Under the pieces are notes generated by a model. That model saw only the letters and a list, made by a program, of their open reading frames with translations. It had not been told where the DNA came from and ran no database searches. A stretch of DNA of 54,906 nucleotides from Fimbriiglobus sp. (GTDB lineage Bacteria; Planctomycetota; Planctomycetia; Gemmatales; Gemmataceae), in the NCBI GenBank assembly GCA_025352235.1, contig JANXTU010000210.1, positions 1-54,906 of the forward strand, read 5' to 3'. Positions 18,368 to 26,642 of the stretch are shown piece by piece. Position numbers and translations under genes: made by a program. The number at the start of each line of letters is the position of its first letter. Position 1 is the stretch's first letter.

Positions 18368-20282
18368 TCGCAGCGGCCGGCGCTCGCGCCGAATGTTTGT
18401 GATCCTCTCGGCGTTCGCCGTGGTCGCCGTCGGGTTCGCCGCGGCGGCGGTGTACTATGCGACGGCCAACTCCGGCGGGTGGTTCGCCGCCTCCCGCCCC
18501 GACCTTCTCCCACACACTGTGCAAGCCGAGTACCTCCCCGTGACGGTCGTCGAGCGTGGCACGCTCGAATCGACCGACAACCGCGATGTCGTCTGCCGCG
18601 TGAAAGCGGGCAGCCGCGGCACCTTCGCCAGCACCATCAAGTGGGTCATCGACGACGGCACCATGGTCACGAAGGGCCAGCCGCTGATGGACCTCGACGA
18701 TTCGAATTTGAAAGATCAAGAGCAGGCGCAAGGGATCGTCGTCTCGAAGGCCAATTCGGCGTGGGTGAAGGCGAAGGAAGAACTCGCCATCCAATTGAAG
18801 ATCAACGACTCGGACAAAGCCGCGAAGTTCGCCTCGTTGAAAGTCGCCGAACTCGATCTCGAAAAGTTCCTCGGCGTCCGCCAAGACCCGGTTCTCGATC
18901 CGATCGGCTCGCTCATTGGGGCCCCGTTCACACTGGTGGAGAAGGGCGAGTATCGGATGAAGTACGACGACGTCTCGGGCCGGTTGAAATTGGCCGAGTC
19001 GGATTTAGAAGCCTATCGCGACCGCAGCTCGTGGGCCGCGCGCTCGGTGAAGTTAGGGTATCTGACGCCGAGCCAAGCCAAGGTTGAGCGCTCCAAACTC
19101 GACGGCGCCAACGATGCCCTCGGCAAGCTCAACGCCGAGAAATACGCCCTCGAGAATTTCACCCGGGCGCGCGAACTCACCGACCTCAGCAGCAAGGTCG
19201 ACGTCGCCAAAGCCGGCTACGAGCAAGCGATCTTGCAGGCGCGGGCGAAGTTGATCCAGATGGAGTCGGAAGTCGACACGACGCGCTCGGTGCTCCACCA
19301 AGAGCTCGACAAGCTCGGGGAGATCAAAGAGCAGCTCTTCGCCTGCAAAATCGTCTCGCCGCAAACCGGGATGGTCGTTTACTACAAAGATACCGGCAGC
19401 CGTTTTGGCAGCTCCAACGAAGGCCTGATCGCCGTCGGCGCCCAAGTGAAGGAGGGGCAGAAACTCCTCCGCATCCCCGACCTCAGCCGGATGCAAGTCA
19501 ACGTGAAGGTCCACGAGGCCCTCGTCTCCCGCATCAAAGGGGACGACCGCAAGCCGACGGGGGCGTTCGTCGCCTCCCGGATCGGTTTGCTGACCTCACC
19601 CGATTTGATGGGACGCCTGACGGGCCAGTCCGATTCGTACGTCGCGGCGGTCGCCGAAGTCGGCCACGACAAAGAGTATTACGTCGCGAACAAAGGCATG
19701 CGCGCGATGGTCCGCATCGACGCCTTCCCGGACCGGATCTACATCGCCCGCGTCCGCACGGTCGCCGCCGTCGCCTCCATGGCCGACTGGATGTCGAGCG
19801 ACGTCAAGCTCTATCAAACCCTCGTGCAGATCACCGGATTGCGCCGCGAAGGATCGTCCGGCGAAGAAGACGACTTCGAATACGACGTCGAGAAAGCCCG
19901 CAAAGCCCTCGCCGGGCTTAAGCCGGACATGAGCGCCGAAGTCACGATCCAAGTCGACCCGGCCGAACAGAAAGTCTTGACCGTGCCGATCCAAGCGGTA
20001 GTCGGCGGGGCCGAGTCGGGGCCGAATCGGAAAATATTCGTGCTCGAAAACGGCCAGCCGGTCGAACGCGAAATCGAACTCGGCCTGTTCAACGACAAGA
20101 AAGTCGAAGTGAAAACGGGCCTCAAAGACGGCGACATCGTCGTGCTAAATCCGAAGGTCATCATCGGCGACAAAGCCAAGACGCGTGAGGAAGGCGACCC
20201 CTCCGGCCGCAGCGGCAGCAAGGGAAAAAGCGCCGACAAGTCCAAGGCCAGCGGAGCGGGCCAAACCCCGAAGAAGAAGTAA
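18219..20282 (+). CDS. HlyD/MacA-like periplasmic adaptor
   Basis: A 687-residue membrane-fusion protein. Residues 1-58 are Pro/Ser-rich and cytoplasmic, residues 59-80 are a membrane anchor, then a biotinyl-lipoyl-like strand pair (TVVERGTLESTDNRDVVCRV), a long coiled-coil hairpin (about 150-370), and a beta-barrel region (about 380-620). The C-terminus is Lys/Ser-rich. It would link the inner-membrane ATPase/permease to the TolC-like duct. ATG 18219 gives a 149-bp overlap with the upstream gene; an internal ATG at 18393 would remove the overlap but lacks a clear ribosome binding site. Its stop overlaps the ATPase start as TAATG. Confidence 0.82.
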   Translation: MTPLPPPAPPSESEILALIPEPNGSPPPSPSAVATRSNPSSSPRRALSDNRSGRRSRRMFVILSAFAVVAVGFAAAAVYYATANSGGWFAASRPDLLPHTVQAEYLPVTVVERGTLESTDNRDVVCRVKAGSRGTFASTIKWVIDDGTMVTKGQPLMDLDDSNLKDQEQAQGIVVSKANSAWVKAKEELAIQLKINDSDKAAKFASLKVAELDLEKFLGVRQDPVLDPIGSLIGAPFTLVEKGEYRMKYDDVSGRLKLAESDLEAYRDRSSWAARSVKLGYLTPSQAKVERSKLDGANDALGKLNAEKYALENFTRARELTDLSSKVDVAKAGYEQAILQARAKLIQMESEVDTTRSVLHQELDKLGEIKEQLFACKIVSPQTGMVVYYKDTGSRFGSSNEGLIAVGAQVKEGQKLLRIPDLSRMQVNVKVHEALVSRIKGDDRKPTGAFVASRIGLLTSPDLMGRLTGQSDSYVAAVAEVGHDKEYYVANKGMRAMVRIDAFPDRIYIARVRTVAAVASMADWMSSDVKLYQTLVQITGLRREGSSGEEDDFEYDVEKARKALAGLKPDMSAEVTIQVDPAEQKVLTVPIQAVVGGAESGPNRKIFVLENGQPVEREIELGLFNDKKVEVKTGLKDGDIVVLNPKVIIGDKAKTREEGDPSGRSGSKGKSADKSKASGAGQTPKKK

Positions 20283-20989
20283 TGGCCGCCATTGTCGAGG
20301 TCCAAGACCTCATCAAAAATTACTACATGGGGGACGTGACCGTCAACGTCCTGAAAGGGCTCGATCTCGTCTTCGACGAAGGCGATTTCGTCTCCCTGAT
20401 GGGGCCATCCGGTTCCGGCAAATCGACCCTGATGAACATTTTGGGGTGTCTCGACCGACCGACCGAGGGCAACTACTACCTTCGCGACCGCGATGTCGCC
20501 AAGATGACCGACAACCAGTTGTCGGAAGTCCGCAGCACCTACTTGGGCTTCATCTTCCAGGCCTACAACCTCCTGCCGCAGTATACCGTCGTCGAAAACA
20601 TCGAGCTGCCGTTAGTTTACCAAGGCGTGCCGCTCGACTCGCGCACGAAGGATCGCTGCATCGCCCTCGCCGAGATGGTCGGCCTCGGCACCCGCCTCGA
20701 TCACCGGCCGCTGCAACTTTCCGGCGGGCAACAGCAGCGCGTCGCCATCGCGCGGGCGCTCGTCAACGATCCGCAAGTGATCCTCGCCGACGAGCCGACC
20801 GGGAACCTCGACAGCCGGACGAGCGTCGAGATCATGCAGATGCTGACCGAGCTGAACAAAGCCGGCAAGACGATCATCATGGTGACGCACGAAAACGACA
20901 TCGCGGAGTGGTCGCGCCGCGTGGTGCGCCTCCGGGACGGCCTGGTCGAATCGGACGTCCGCAACGAACACCCGCTGGGGTTCCGGTAG
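20282..20989 (+). CDS. ABC transporter ATP-binding protein (MacB/LolD type)
   Basis: A 235-residue ATPase with Walker [11 protein letters not shown]-loop [11 protein letters not shown], signature [15 protein letters not shown], Walker [14 protein letters not shown] and switch histidine in MVTHE. The order adaptor, ATPase, permease marks a MacAB-like export pump. Its TAG stop is formed by the left end of the inserted element: the T and A are the target dinucleotide and the G is the first base of the element. Removing the element gives TAA without changing the protein. Confidence 0.92.
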   Translation: MAAIVEVQDLIKNYYMGDVTVNVLKGLDLVFDEGDFVSLMGPSGSGKSTLMNILGCLDRPTEGNYYLRDRDVAKMTDNQLSEVRSTYLGFIFQAYNLLPQYTVVENIELPLVYQGVPLDSRTKDRCIALAEMVGLGTRLDHRPLQLSGGQQQRVAIARALVNDPQVILADEPTGNLDSRTSVEIMQMLTELNKAGKTIIMVTHENDIAEWSRRVVRLRDGLVESDVRNEHPLGFR

Positions 20990-21004
20990 TGTCTCAGTTT
21001 GGAA
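20989..21004 (+). repeat. Left terminal inverted repeat of the cassette
   Basis: GTGTCTCAGTTTGGAA directly follows the TA at 20987-20988. It is complementary to the right end, with mismatches at positions 6 and 14. Confidence 0.75.
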
Positions 21005-21114
21005 AAGTGATGTAATCATGGAAGTAGAATGCGACAAGACGTGAAAGTGGGCTATCCTGACTTCTGTGACTTGCGGATTCGAGCCACTTGTGGTCACAAC
21101 GGGATTGCGTTCAG

Positions 21115-21831
21115 ATGTTGACTCGTGGCCTGTTTGTGGTTGAGCAAGTGCAGGCCAGCCTGTTCATGGCCGATGCTACGGTCTTTTCAAGTCCGAAAGC
21201 CATTGGGACCATGCTTGGGACTTATTCCGAACGGCTCAGCGGGCAGTTGTTGTCGATGCCGTTGTCAAATGACGATCCTCCGGAGATCCCTCGGATCGTC
21301 TTGCAAAGCCCAGAGGGTGGATGGCGCGTTCAATTCAGTCCGGTACGGATGGACGCCGTGAGATCGTTACTGGTCACCGAAGAAACCATGGATTTGGAGC
21401 AAGCGGCTCATGCGTGCCGAGACATGGTCACGCATTACGCCCGAGAGACCGGAGCGGCGGTCAACCGTTTGGCGTTGGTAGTCACGAGACGGTGCCCGAC
21501 GGAAAATCCAGCGGAGTGGCTCACCAACCGTTTCTGCAATGAAGTAAGTCAGCGGGGGCCCCTGAACCATTCGGCGACGTTTGAACTCCATAATCACAAG
21601 GTTTATACTCCACCGGGTTCGACGGCATTGAACAGTTGGGTACGTTGCAAGTCGGCAACCCACCCGCGGGTCGGCCCGGTTGTTGTGGTTGTGCAGGATC
21701 TGAACACGGCTGCAACGGTCGAAAAGGAGCGGTTGTATGGACCTCAGGACATCACGGGGTTTTTCGATTTAGTTCGGGCCGAAGCGGATTCGATATTCGA
21801 CAAGTACTTTCTGAATACATTAACATCATGA
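21115..21831 (+). CDS. Cassette gene 1, unknown protein of 238 residues
   Basis: I do not recognise this family. The protein appears to be a soluble mixed alpha/beta fold: an N-terminal FVVEQVQASLFMADATVF strand region, a PPEIPRIVLQSP segment followed by a possible strand WRVQFSPVR, a helical middle, and a C-terminal VVVVVQDLNT strand followed by a helix ending in FDKYFLN. There is no signal peptide, membrane segment or nuclease motif. The start is uncertain: TTG 21088 and ATG 21166 are also in frame. It overlaps cassette gene 2 as ATGA, so the two are translationally coupled. It lies inside the TIR-bounded insert. Confidence 0.65.
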   Translation: MLTRGLFVVEQVQASLFMADATVFSSPKAIGTMLGTYSERLSGQLLSMPLSNDDPPEIPRIVLQSPEGGWRVQFSPVRMDAVRSLLVTEETMDLEQAAHACRDMVTHYARETGAAVNRLALVVTRRCPTENPAEWLTNRFCNEVSQRGPLNHSATFELHNHKVYTPPGSTALNSWVRCKSATHPRVGPVVVVVQDLNTAATVEKERLYGPQDITGFFDLVRAEADSIFDKYFLNTLTS

Positions 21832-22328
21832 GTATCCTTTCCACACCTTTGCGTCTGACATCGACCCGTCGAGCGGTTTACGGCTCAACGCGCGAGGCTT
21901 CGTCTGTTGAGAGTGTCGACGACCGAGCGACTTCACCGGCTGAAGTACCGACTTTCGGTATTATGTCGGCGGAGATCAAGTACCTTTCGTATCTTGTCAA
22001 AGAACTGCTCGCAGTACGGACGATGGAAAGCACAGAAGCCGAGCCGGCGGCCACGATGGATGCGTTTTCGACCGCCCGGGAAATGCTTATTCACGCGGCG
22101 ATCACGGCTGGTCAAGAAGGTCGGGCAATCCCGAAAGGCTTCGTGACGACCGACCCAGAAGGTGGCGTGCGCATCGAGTGGTTTCGTACTGACGCGCGGG
22201 TGCACTTGGTAATCCGAGCGGCACGCGAGCGGGGTGGTTACATCTACCATCGCACCTCGGCTGGCTATGGTACCGAACCGGCCACCGCTTACTCACTTGC
22301 GAAATGGCTGAAGATCGTTTCCGAGTAA
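21828..22328 (+). CDS. Cassette gene 2, unknown protein of 166 residues
   Basis: I do not recognise it. The first 45 residues are Ser/Thr/Arg-rich and probably disordered. A helix follows (EIKYLSYLVKELLAV), then a compact C-terminal domain with GGVRIEWFRTDARVHLVIRA, a YIYHRTSAGYGTEPATA segment and a final helix SLAKWLKIV. The strand pattern suggests a small beta sheet capped by a helix. Its ATG overlaps the stop of cassette gene 1 (ATGA), and cassette gene 3 begins 18 bp after its stop. Confidence 0.65.
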   Translation: MSILSTPLRLTSTRRAVYGSTREASSVESVDDRATSPAEVPTFGIMSAEIKYLSYLVKELLAVRTMESTEAEPAATMDAFSTAREMLIHAAITAGQEGRAIPKGFVTTDPEGGVRIEWFRTDARVHLVIRAARERGGYIYHRTSAGYGTEPATAYSLAKWLKIVSE

Positions 22329-22346
22329 CCCACTGGCCCAGCCCGC

Positions 22347-22715
22347 ATGTCACCGTTGGAATGCCCGACCATCGTATTCCGTGCCATTCAACGCAGTCGG
22401 GACATGCCGCCCCAAGGCATTCTGGCCGGCGCGTTCATCTGCTACCCAAAGGATACCGACGGTTTGTCAATTGACGTCGTAGGCCCTAAGTCCTGCGTCA
22501 GTGTGTTGAATAAGCACTTCGGTGCGGCTTCGCTGCATGTCGGACGTGTGCGGACATTGTTACTCGATGTGATAGTCGATCAACATCCACATGGTCTGAT
22601 CACAGGTTTGCCATCCCGGGACGACAATCCAGCTGAGTCCGAGCACTTTGCGGATTCGTTGGCAGAAATGGCCCGGCAAATTACCAAGGCCGACGTCGAT
22701 TCGAGCCAGAGCTAA
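22347..22715 (+). CDS. Cassette gene 3, unknown protein of 122 residues
   Basis: I do not recognise it. The protein starts ECPTIVFRAIQRS and has a GLSIDVVGPKSCVSVLNKHFGA segment, a hydrophobic strand VRTLLLDVIVDQHPHGLITGLPSRDD and a C-terminal amphipathic helix EHFADSLAEMARQI. No catalytic motif is obvious; the HPHGLITGLP segment looks conserved-like and surface-exposed. It is the last gene in the insert, with its stop 27 bp before the right terminal repeat. Its start ATG at 22347 lacks a strong ribosome binding site, so coupling to gene 2 is likely. Confidence 0.62.
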   Translation: MSPLECPTIVFRAIQRSRDMPPQGILAGAFICYPKDTDGLSIDVVGPKSCVSVLNKHFGAASLHVGRVRTLLLDVIVDQHPHGLITGLPSRDDNPAESEHFADSLAEMARQITKADVDSSQS

Positions 22716-22742
22716 GCGTGGTTGACTGAAGCTCTACTCTGA

Positions 22743-22758
22743 TTTCAAACTGCGACAC
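22743..22758 (-). repeat. Right terminal inverted repeat of the cassette
   Basis: TTTCAAACTGCGACAC ends at the TA of 22759-22760, and 18 bp further lies the permease start codon. Confidence 0.75.
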
Positions 22759-22778
22759 TAACCGGGTTCCGGTGACCG

Positions 22779-24146
22779 ATGGACATCCGCGATATTCCCC
22801 CCGTTCCGCCGCTCGCCGCCGCCACCGGTTTCGAAGGCATTTCCAAAGTCTGGCGCAGTTTCGTCCTCGCCGCCCGCAGCCTGTGGCTGCACAAACTCCG
22901 GGCCTTTCTCTCGGTGCTCGGCATCATCATCGGCACCTCGGCCGTGATCGCGCTCATGGCCTTCGGCAAAGGCTCGATGCAAGACGCCCTCGAAGATATC
23001 AAGCGCCAGGGAGCCACGAACATCGTCGTGCGCAGCGTCAAGCCCCCGGATGAAGGGGCCACCGCTAGCCGTTCGTTCGTGGCGAGCTACGGGCTGAAAA
23101 CACTCGACCTGACGCGGATGGGCACGTTCGGCGATGCGATTTCAAAAATGGTGCCGATGCGGATCTTCCCGGCCGAGGTCCGCTACCTCGACCGGATGTC
23201 CAACGGCCGGCTCGTCGCCACGACCGAAGATTACGCGGCCGTAAACAAATTGACCGTCATGAGCGGGCGATTCCTCAACGAAGAAGATAACTTCCGCAAG
23301 TTGAACCATTGCGTCTTGGGGGCGGGGCTAGCCGACAAACTCTTCCCCTTCGAGGACCCGATGGGGAAATCGGTCGTCATCCGGTCGCAGGAATACCGCG
23401 TCGTCGGGGTGCTCGCCGACCGCATGCCGACGGGCGGCACCGGCGGTAGCCAAGCGGCCGAGGATTACAACAACGACGTGTACATTTCGTTTGAGACCGC
23501 CAAAGTGCGCATCGGTTCGACGGTCGTGATCCGCACGTCCGGGTCGCGCGGCGGCGAAAAAGTCGAAGTCTCGCAGGTGACGCTGACGGTCGACGCCGAT
23601 TTTGAAACGACCGAAGGCCGCGAAAAAGTCCGCGCCGTCGGCAACGCCATCAAAGGGATGTTGAAGGACGATCACTTGCGCGAAGATTGGGCCGTGTCAG
23701 TGCCGCTCGACCGCCTCGAAGAAGCTGAGCGGGCCCAAGCCCGGTTCACTTCGCTATTGGTATTGATCGCGTCGATCTCGCTCTTCGTGGGTGGCATCGG
23801 CATCATGAACATCATGCTAGCGACCGTTACGGAACGGACCCGCGAGATCGGCATCCGCCGCGCGCTCGGGGCGAAACAGCGCGACATCATCATCCAGTTC
23901 TTGGTCGAAGCCGTCGTACAGACCACAGTCGGTGGCTTGGTCGGTTTGACCTTCGGCGTCATCCTCGTGTTCGGCCTGCCGCCGCTGTCGCGCTGGCTCT
24001 TCGACACGAATCTCCCCGCCCAACTCAGTTGGCAACCGATGGCCCTGTCGGTCGGTGTGTCGATCGTGGTGGGGGTGGTGTTCGGGCTCTACCCGGCTTG
24101 GCGCGCGGCGAAACTCGACCCGATCGAAGCCTTGCGGCACGATTGA
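22779..24146 (+). CDS. ABC transporter permease (MacB/FtsX family)
   Basis: A 455-residue membrane protein with the MacB topology: an N-terminal helix around residues 42-65 (LRAFLSVLGIIIGTSAVIAL), a large periplasmic domain of about 270 residues, and three C-terminal helices including LFVGGIGIMNIMLATVTERTREIGIRRALGA and the terminal LYPAWRAAKLDPIEALRHD, both invariant in the family. It pairs with the ATPase at 20282 and the HlyD adaptor. The three-gene cassette separates it from the ATPase, so its expression now depends on read-through of the insert or on a new promoter within it. Confidence 0.92.
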   Translation: MDIRDIPPVPPLAAATGFEGISKVWRSFVLAARSLWLHKLRAFLSVLGIIIGTSAVIALMAFGKGSMQDALEDIKRQGATNIVVRSVKPPDEGATASRSFVASYGLKTLDLTRMGTFGDAISKMVPMRIFPAEVRYLDRMSNGRLVATTEDYAAVNKLTVMSGRFLNEEDNFRKLNHCVLGAGLADKLFPFEDPMGKSVVIRSQEYRVVGVLADRMPTGGTGGSQAAEDYNNDVYISFETAKVRIGSTVVIRTSGSRGGEKVEVSQVTLTVDADFETTEGREKVRAVGNAIKGMLKDDHLREDWAVSVPLDRLEEAERAQARFTSLLVLIASISLFVGGIGIMNIMLATVTERTREIGIRRALGAKQRDIIIQFLVEAVVQTTVGGLVGLTFGVILVFGLPPLSRWLFDTNLPAQLSWQPMALSVGVSIVVGVVFGLYPAWRAAKLDPIEALRHD

Positions 24147-24155
24147 GTGCCCCGA

Positions 24156-26105
24156 CTACCGTTCGGCCAAGGCCCGGACGACTTCGTTCGCCGATTGCGT
24201 GCGGCGCTCCGGGTCTTTGGTCAACAGGCCCATCACGAGGTCGTTGACCCAACCGGGGAGGTCGGGGCGGAGGCGGCGGATCGAGATCGGCTCTGTCTCG
24301 CAGATGCCGCGGAAGATCACCGCCATCGTTTCGCCGGGAAAGGGTGGGCGGGCGCTGCAAAGAGCGTACAAGACGCCGCCGAGGGCGAAGAGGTCGGTGC
24401 GGTGATCCGTAACGTGCCCATCGACTTGTTCCGGAGCCATGAACAGCGGACTGCCGACGAGGCACCCGTCTCTAGTCAACCGCGTGTCTTGAGCGGCGCG
24501 GGCGAGGCCGAAGTCGGTGATCTTGATCTTGCCGTTCGGCGCGTCGAGCATGATGTTCGCGGGTTTGATGTCGCGGTGGACGATGTGTTTGGCGTGCGCC
24601 GCAGCCAAGCCCGATGCGAGTTCGCGGCCGTAGCGGCAGAACTCGGGGAGTGCCACCGGACCTTGGCGCACCAACAATTCTTCGAGCGAGCCCCCTTCGA
24701 GGTGCTCCATCGCCAAGTACGAACGCCCGGTCGATTCGCGGACGGCGTAGATCGCCACGACGTTTTCGTGGCGGATCGCGGCGGCCGTGCGTGCCTCGCG
24801 CACGAAGCGTTCTCGGGCGGATGGCATCGGTTGGAGTTCCGGCGCCAACATTTTTATGGCGACGGGCCGGTCGAGGCTCGGTTCGTGGGCCTTGAAGACG
24901 ATCCCCATCGCGCCGCGGCCGAGGATCGAATGTACTTCGTAATCGTCGAGGCGGGCGCCGGTCGCGGGGAAAGCTTCGACGAATTCGGGGCGGAATTCTG
25001 GAAGGCGGGCCGCGCGGGACAACGGTAGCGTCGCTCCGTTGGCGCGGAAGGCATTGCCGGCCGAGCCGGGAATCTCCCGCGTTTCGCCAGGGATCGGCGT
25101 GGGGTGATTCCACCCTTCCGCGGCGTGGCGCTGGGTCTCGAACGCGAGCTTGACGAGTTCTTGGCAACCCTCGGACAGAATCGCCGCGTAATCGGGGCAG
25201 CGGCCGACATCGAGTTTCAACAGTCCCGCGAAGACGATCACCTTCGGGGCGATCGGTTGCAGGAATTTCACGAGCAGCGCCGGTGTCAGGCCATAGCGAG
25301 TCTGCGCGATCAGCAGCACCTTTTGCAGCAGCTTGGGCCGCTCGACCACGGTGTCGAGCCGGGTCAGATACTCCACGAAATGCAGGAGTTCGGCCCGCTC
25401 CGCGAGCTGTTTTTTCAGACCGTTGGCCATCTCCGGATGGTGGTGGAACCGAATCGGTTCGACGATTTCGTCCGGCAAGTTCCAGCGTTTCAAAAGTTCC
25501 GCCCCGATCTCGGCGTGATCGACTGCGAAGCACATCCGCTCGGCTTCGCACGGCTGTTCGAGCTGGCGTTCGGTCGGGTTCGCCGCGAGGGACGCCCAAT
25601 CTTCCGGGAAGGCCCGTTGAATCAGCATGGCGCCTAAGTCGCGCAAGAGACCGCAAACCATGTCGTTGTCCGGGTTGGGCCGCTTGGCAAGCGTCGCTAA
25701 ATCGCGGGCGATGATCGCCCCCGTTACGGAACCGATCCAGTATTCGCGCAACGCCGGCGTCACGCCGTTCGTCCCTTGCATGATCGGCAACGACAAACCC
25801 AGAACCAACGAGCGCAGCGGGTTCAACCCGAGGATTTGCACGGCCCGCTCCAGCGACGCCACCGGCTGGGAAAATCCGTAAATCGACGAATTCACGGCTT
25901 TGAGCAACTTCGCGCAGAGGGCGGGGTCTTGGCTGAGGAGCGCGGCGATTTGCGCGGGCGTGCTGTCCGGTCGGCTCGCGGCGTTCACCACTTGCATGGC
26001 GACGGCCGGGGGCGTCATCAACCGCGATTGATCGAGGATCGCGGCCAGTACGACCTCCCGGCTGGCGGTCAGGTGGACGTGGCCGGTGGGGATTGTGACG
26101 GACAA
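24156..26105 (-). CDS. HDOD-domain Ser/Thr protein kinase fusion
   Basis: A 649-residue protein. Residues 15-220 form an HDOD domain (LMTPPAVAMQVVNAAS, then LSQDPALCAKLLKAVNSSIYG, LERAVQILGLNPLRSLVLGLS). The C-terminal 270 residues are a Hanks-type kinase: glycine loop LGRGAMGIVFKA, lysine in VAIKML, catalytic loop HRDIKPANIM, DFGLA, and an APEQVDGHVTDHRTDLFALGG activation/F-helix region. There is no membrane segment. HDOD domains are linked to signalling, so this probably couples an HDOD input to kinase output. The start is TTG at 26105, with AAGGA upstream. It is convergent with the permease gene, 9 bp apart. Confidence 0.88.
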   Translation of the reverse strand: MSVTIPTGHVHLTASREVVLAAILDQSRLMTPPAVAMQVVNAASRPDSTPAQIAALLSQDPALCAKLLKAVNSSIYGFSQPVASLERAVQILGLNPLRSLVLGLSLPIMQGTNGVTPALREYWIGSVTGAIIARDLATLAKRPNPDNDMVCGLLRDLGAMLIQRAFPEDWASLAANPTERQLEQPCEAERMCFAVDHAEIGAELLKRWNLPDEIVEPIRFHHHPEMANGLKKQLAERAELLHFVEYLTRLDTVVERPKLLQKVLLIAQTRYGLTPALLVKFLQPIAPKVIVFAGLLKLDVGRCPDYAAILSEGCQELVKLAFETQRHAAEGWNHPTPIPGETREIPGSAGNAFRANGATLPLSRAARLPEFRPEFVEAFPATGARLDDYEVHSILGRGAMGIVFKAHEPSLDRPVAIKMLAPELQPMPSARERFVREARTAAAIRHENVVAIYAVRESTGRSYLAMEHLEGGSLEELLVRQGPVALPEFCRYGRELASGLAAAHAKHIVHRDIKPANIMLDAPNGKIKITDFGLARAAQDTRLTRDGCLVGSPLFMAPEQVDGHVTDHRTDLFALGGVLYALCSARPPFPGETMAVIFRGICETEPISIRRLRPDLPGWVNDLVMGLLTKDPERRTQSANEVVRALAER

Positions 26106-26203
26106 CGGAAAATCCTTATGAAGCTACGGTATTAACATGTAGTTCACCTTTTAACCGGGGGCGCTCCGAAGCGGCAATCCCCGACACCCGGAACGGAAAA
26201 CCG

Positions 26204-26229
26204 TTGCCGAATTGATGCATCGCTATAAT
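26204..26229 (+). promoter_or_regulatory. Possible promoter for the DUF971-Mrp genes
   Basis: A perfect TATAAT at 26224-26229 follows TTGCCG at 26204-26209. The 14-bp spacing is shorter than the optimum, so only the -10 box is persuasive. It lies 38 bp upstream of the DUF971 start. Confidence 0.35.
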
Positions 26230-26267
26230 TCGGCTATAGATTTCTCCCCGGCAAGAATGGGTGATCG

Positions 26268-26609
26268 ATGCCAGAACCGGAAGTTCGCCCACTCGCCCTC
26301 AAACGAGAGGGCGACGGACTATTGATCGACTGGGCGGATGGCATTCGGACGCACACAGCGTGGCGAACGCTGCGGAGCCAGTGCCCCTGCGCGACTTGCG
26401 ACGACGAACGCAAGAAACCGGCGAATCCGTTTCGGGTGCTGTCGGATCGCGAGGTCGCCGCGGGGCCCCCGACTCCGGTTCGCATGAAGGCCGTCGGCGC
26501 GTATGCTTACCAGATCGAATGGAACGACGGTCACAGTACCGGCATCTACACGCTCGATGCCCTGCGTCAATTGGGAACCGTACTTCCGTCCGATTCACCC
26601 GACTCCTGA
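26268..26609 (+). CDS. DUF971 domain protein
   Basis: A 113-residue protein of the DUF971 / gamma-butyrobetaine-hydroxylase-like N-terminal domain family: LLIDWADGIRTHTAWRTLRSQCPCATCDDER holds the cysteine cluster CPCATC, and the C-terminal YQIEWNDGHSTGIYTLDALR is the family end motif. In plants and some bacteria this domain is fused to an Mrp-type ATPase (HCF101); here the Mrp gene follows 33 bp downstream. A role in iron-sulfur cluster handling is inferred from this pairing. Confidence 0.87.
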   Translation: MPEPEVRPLALKREGDGLLIDWADGIRTHTAWRTLRSQCPCATCDDERKKPANPFRVLSDREVAAGPPTPVRMKAVGAYAYQIEWNDGHSTGIYTLDALRQLGTVLPSDSPDS

Positions 26610-26642
26610 CGGAGTTCGGCTCGCCTTCTTCGAGTGATACCC

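Larger units (their letters stand above)
20989..22758 (+). mobile_element. 1.77-kb TIR-bounded insertion without a transposase
   Basis: The left end 20989-21004 and the right end 22743-22758 are inverted repeats matching at 14 of 16 positions (GTGTC[T/G]CAGTTTG...). Each end is flanked outside by TA (20987-20988 and 22759-22760), which fits a TA target duplication as made by IS630/Tc1-mariner-type transposases. The interior holds three co-directional genes, none like a transposase, and by eye is less GC-rich than the operon around it. Excision at TA would give the ATPase a TAA stop and leave a short spacer to the permease ATG. Confidence 0.75.

Noticed and set aside
21115-21831. Cassette gene 1 as a transposase
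   Set aside because: No DDE/DEDD spacing, no helix-turn-helix and no HUH motif are visible.
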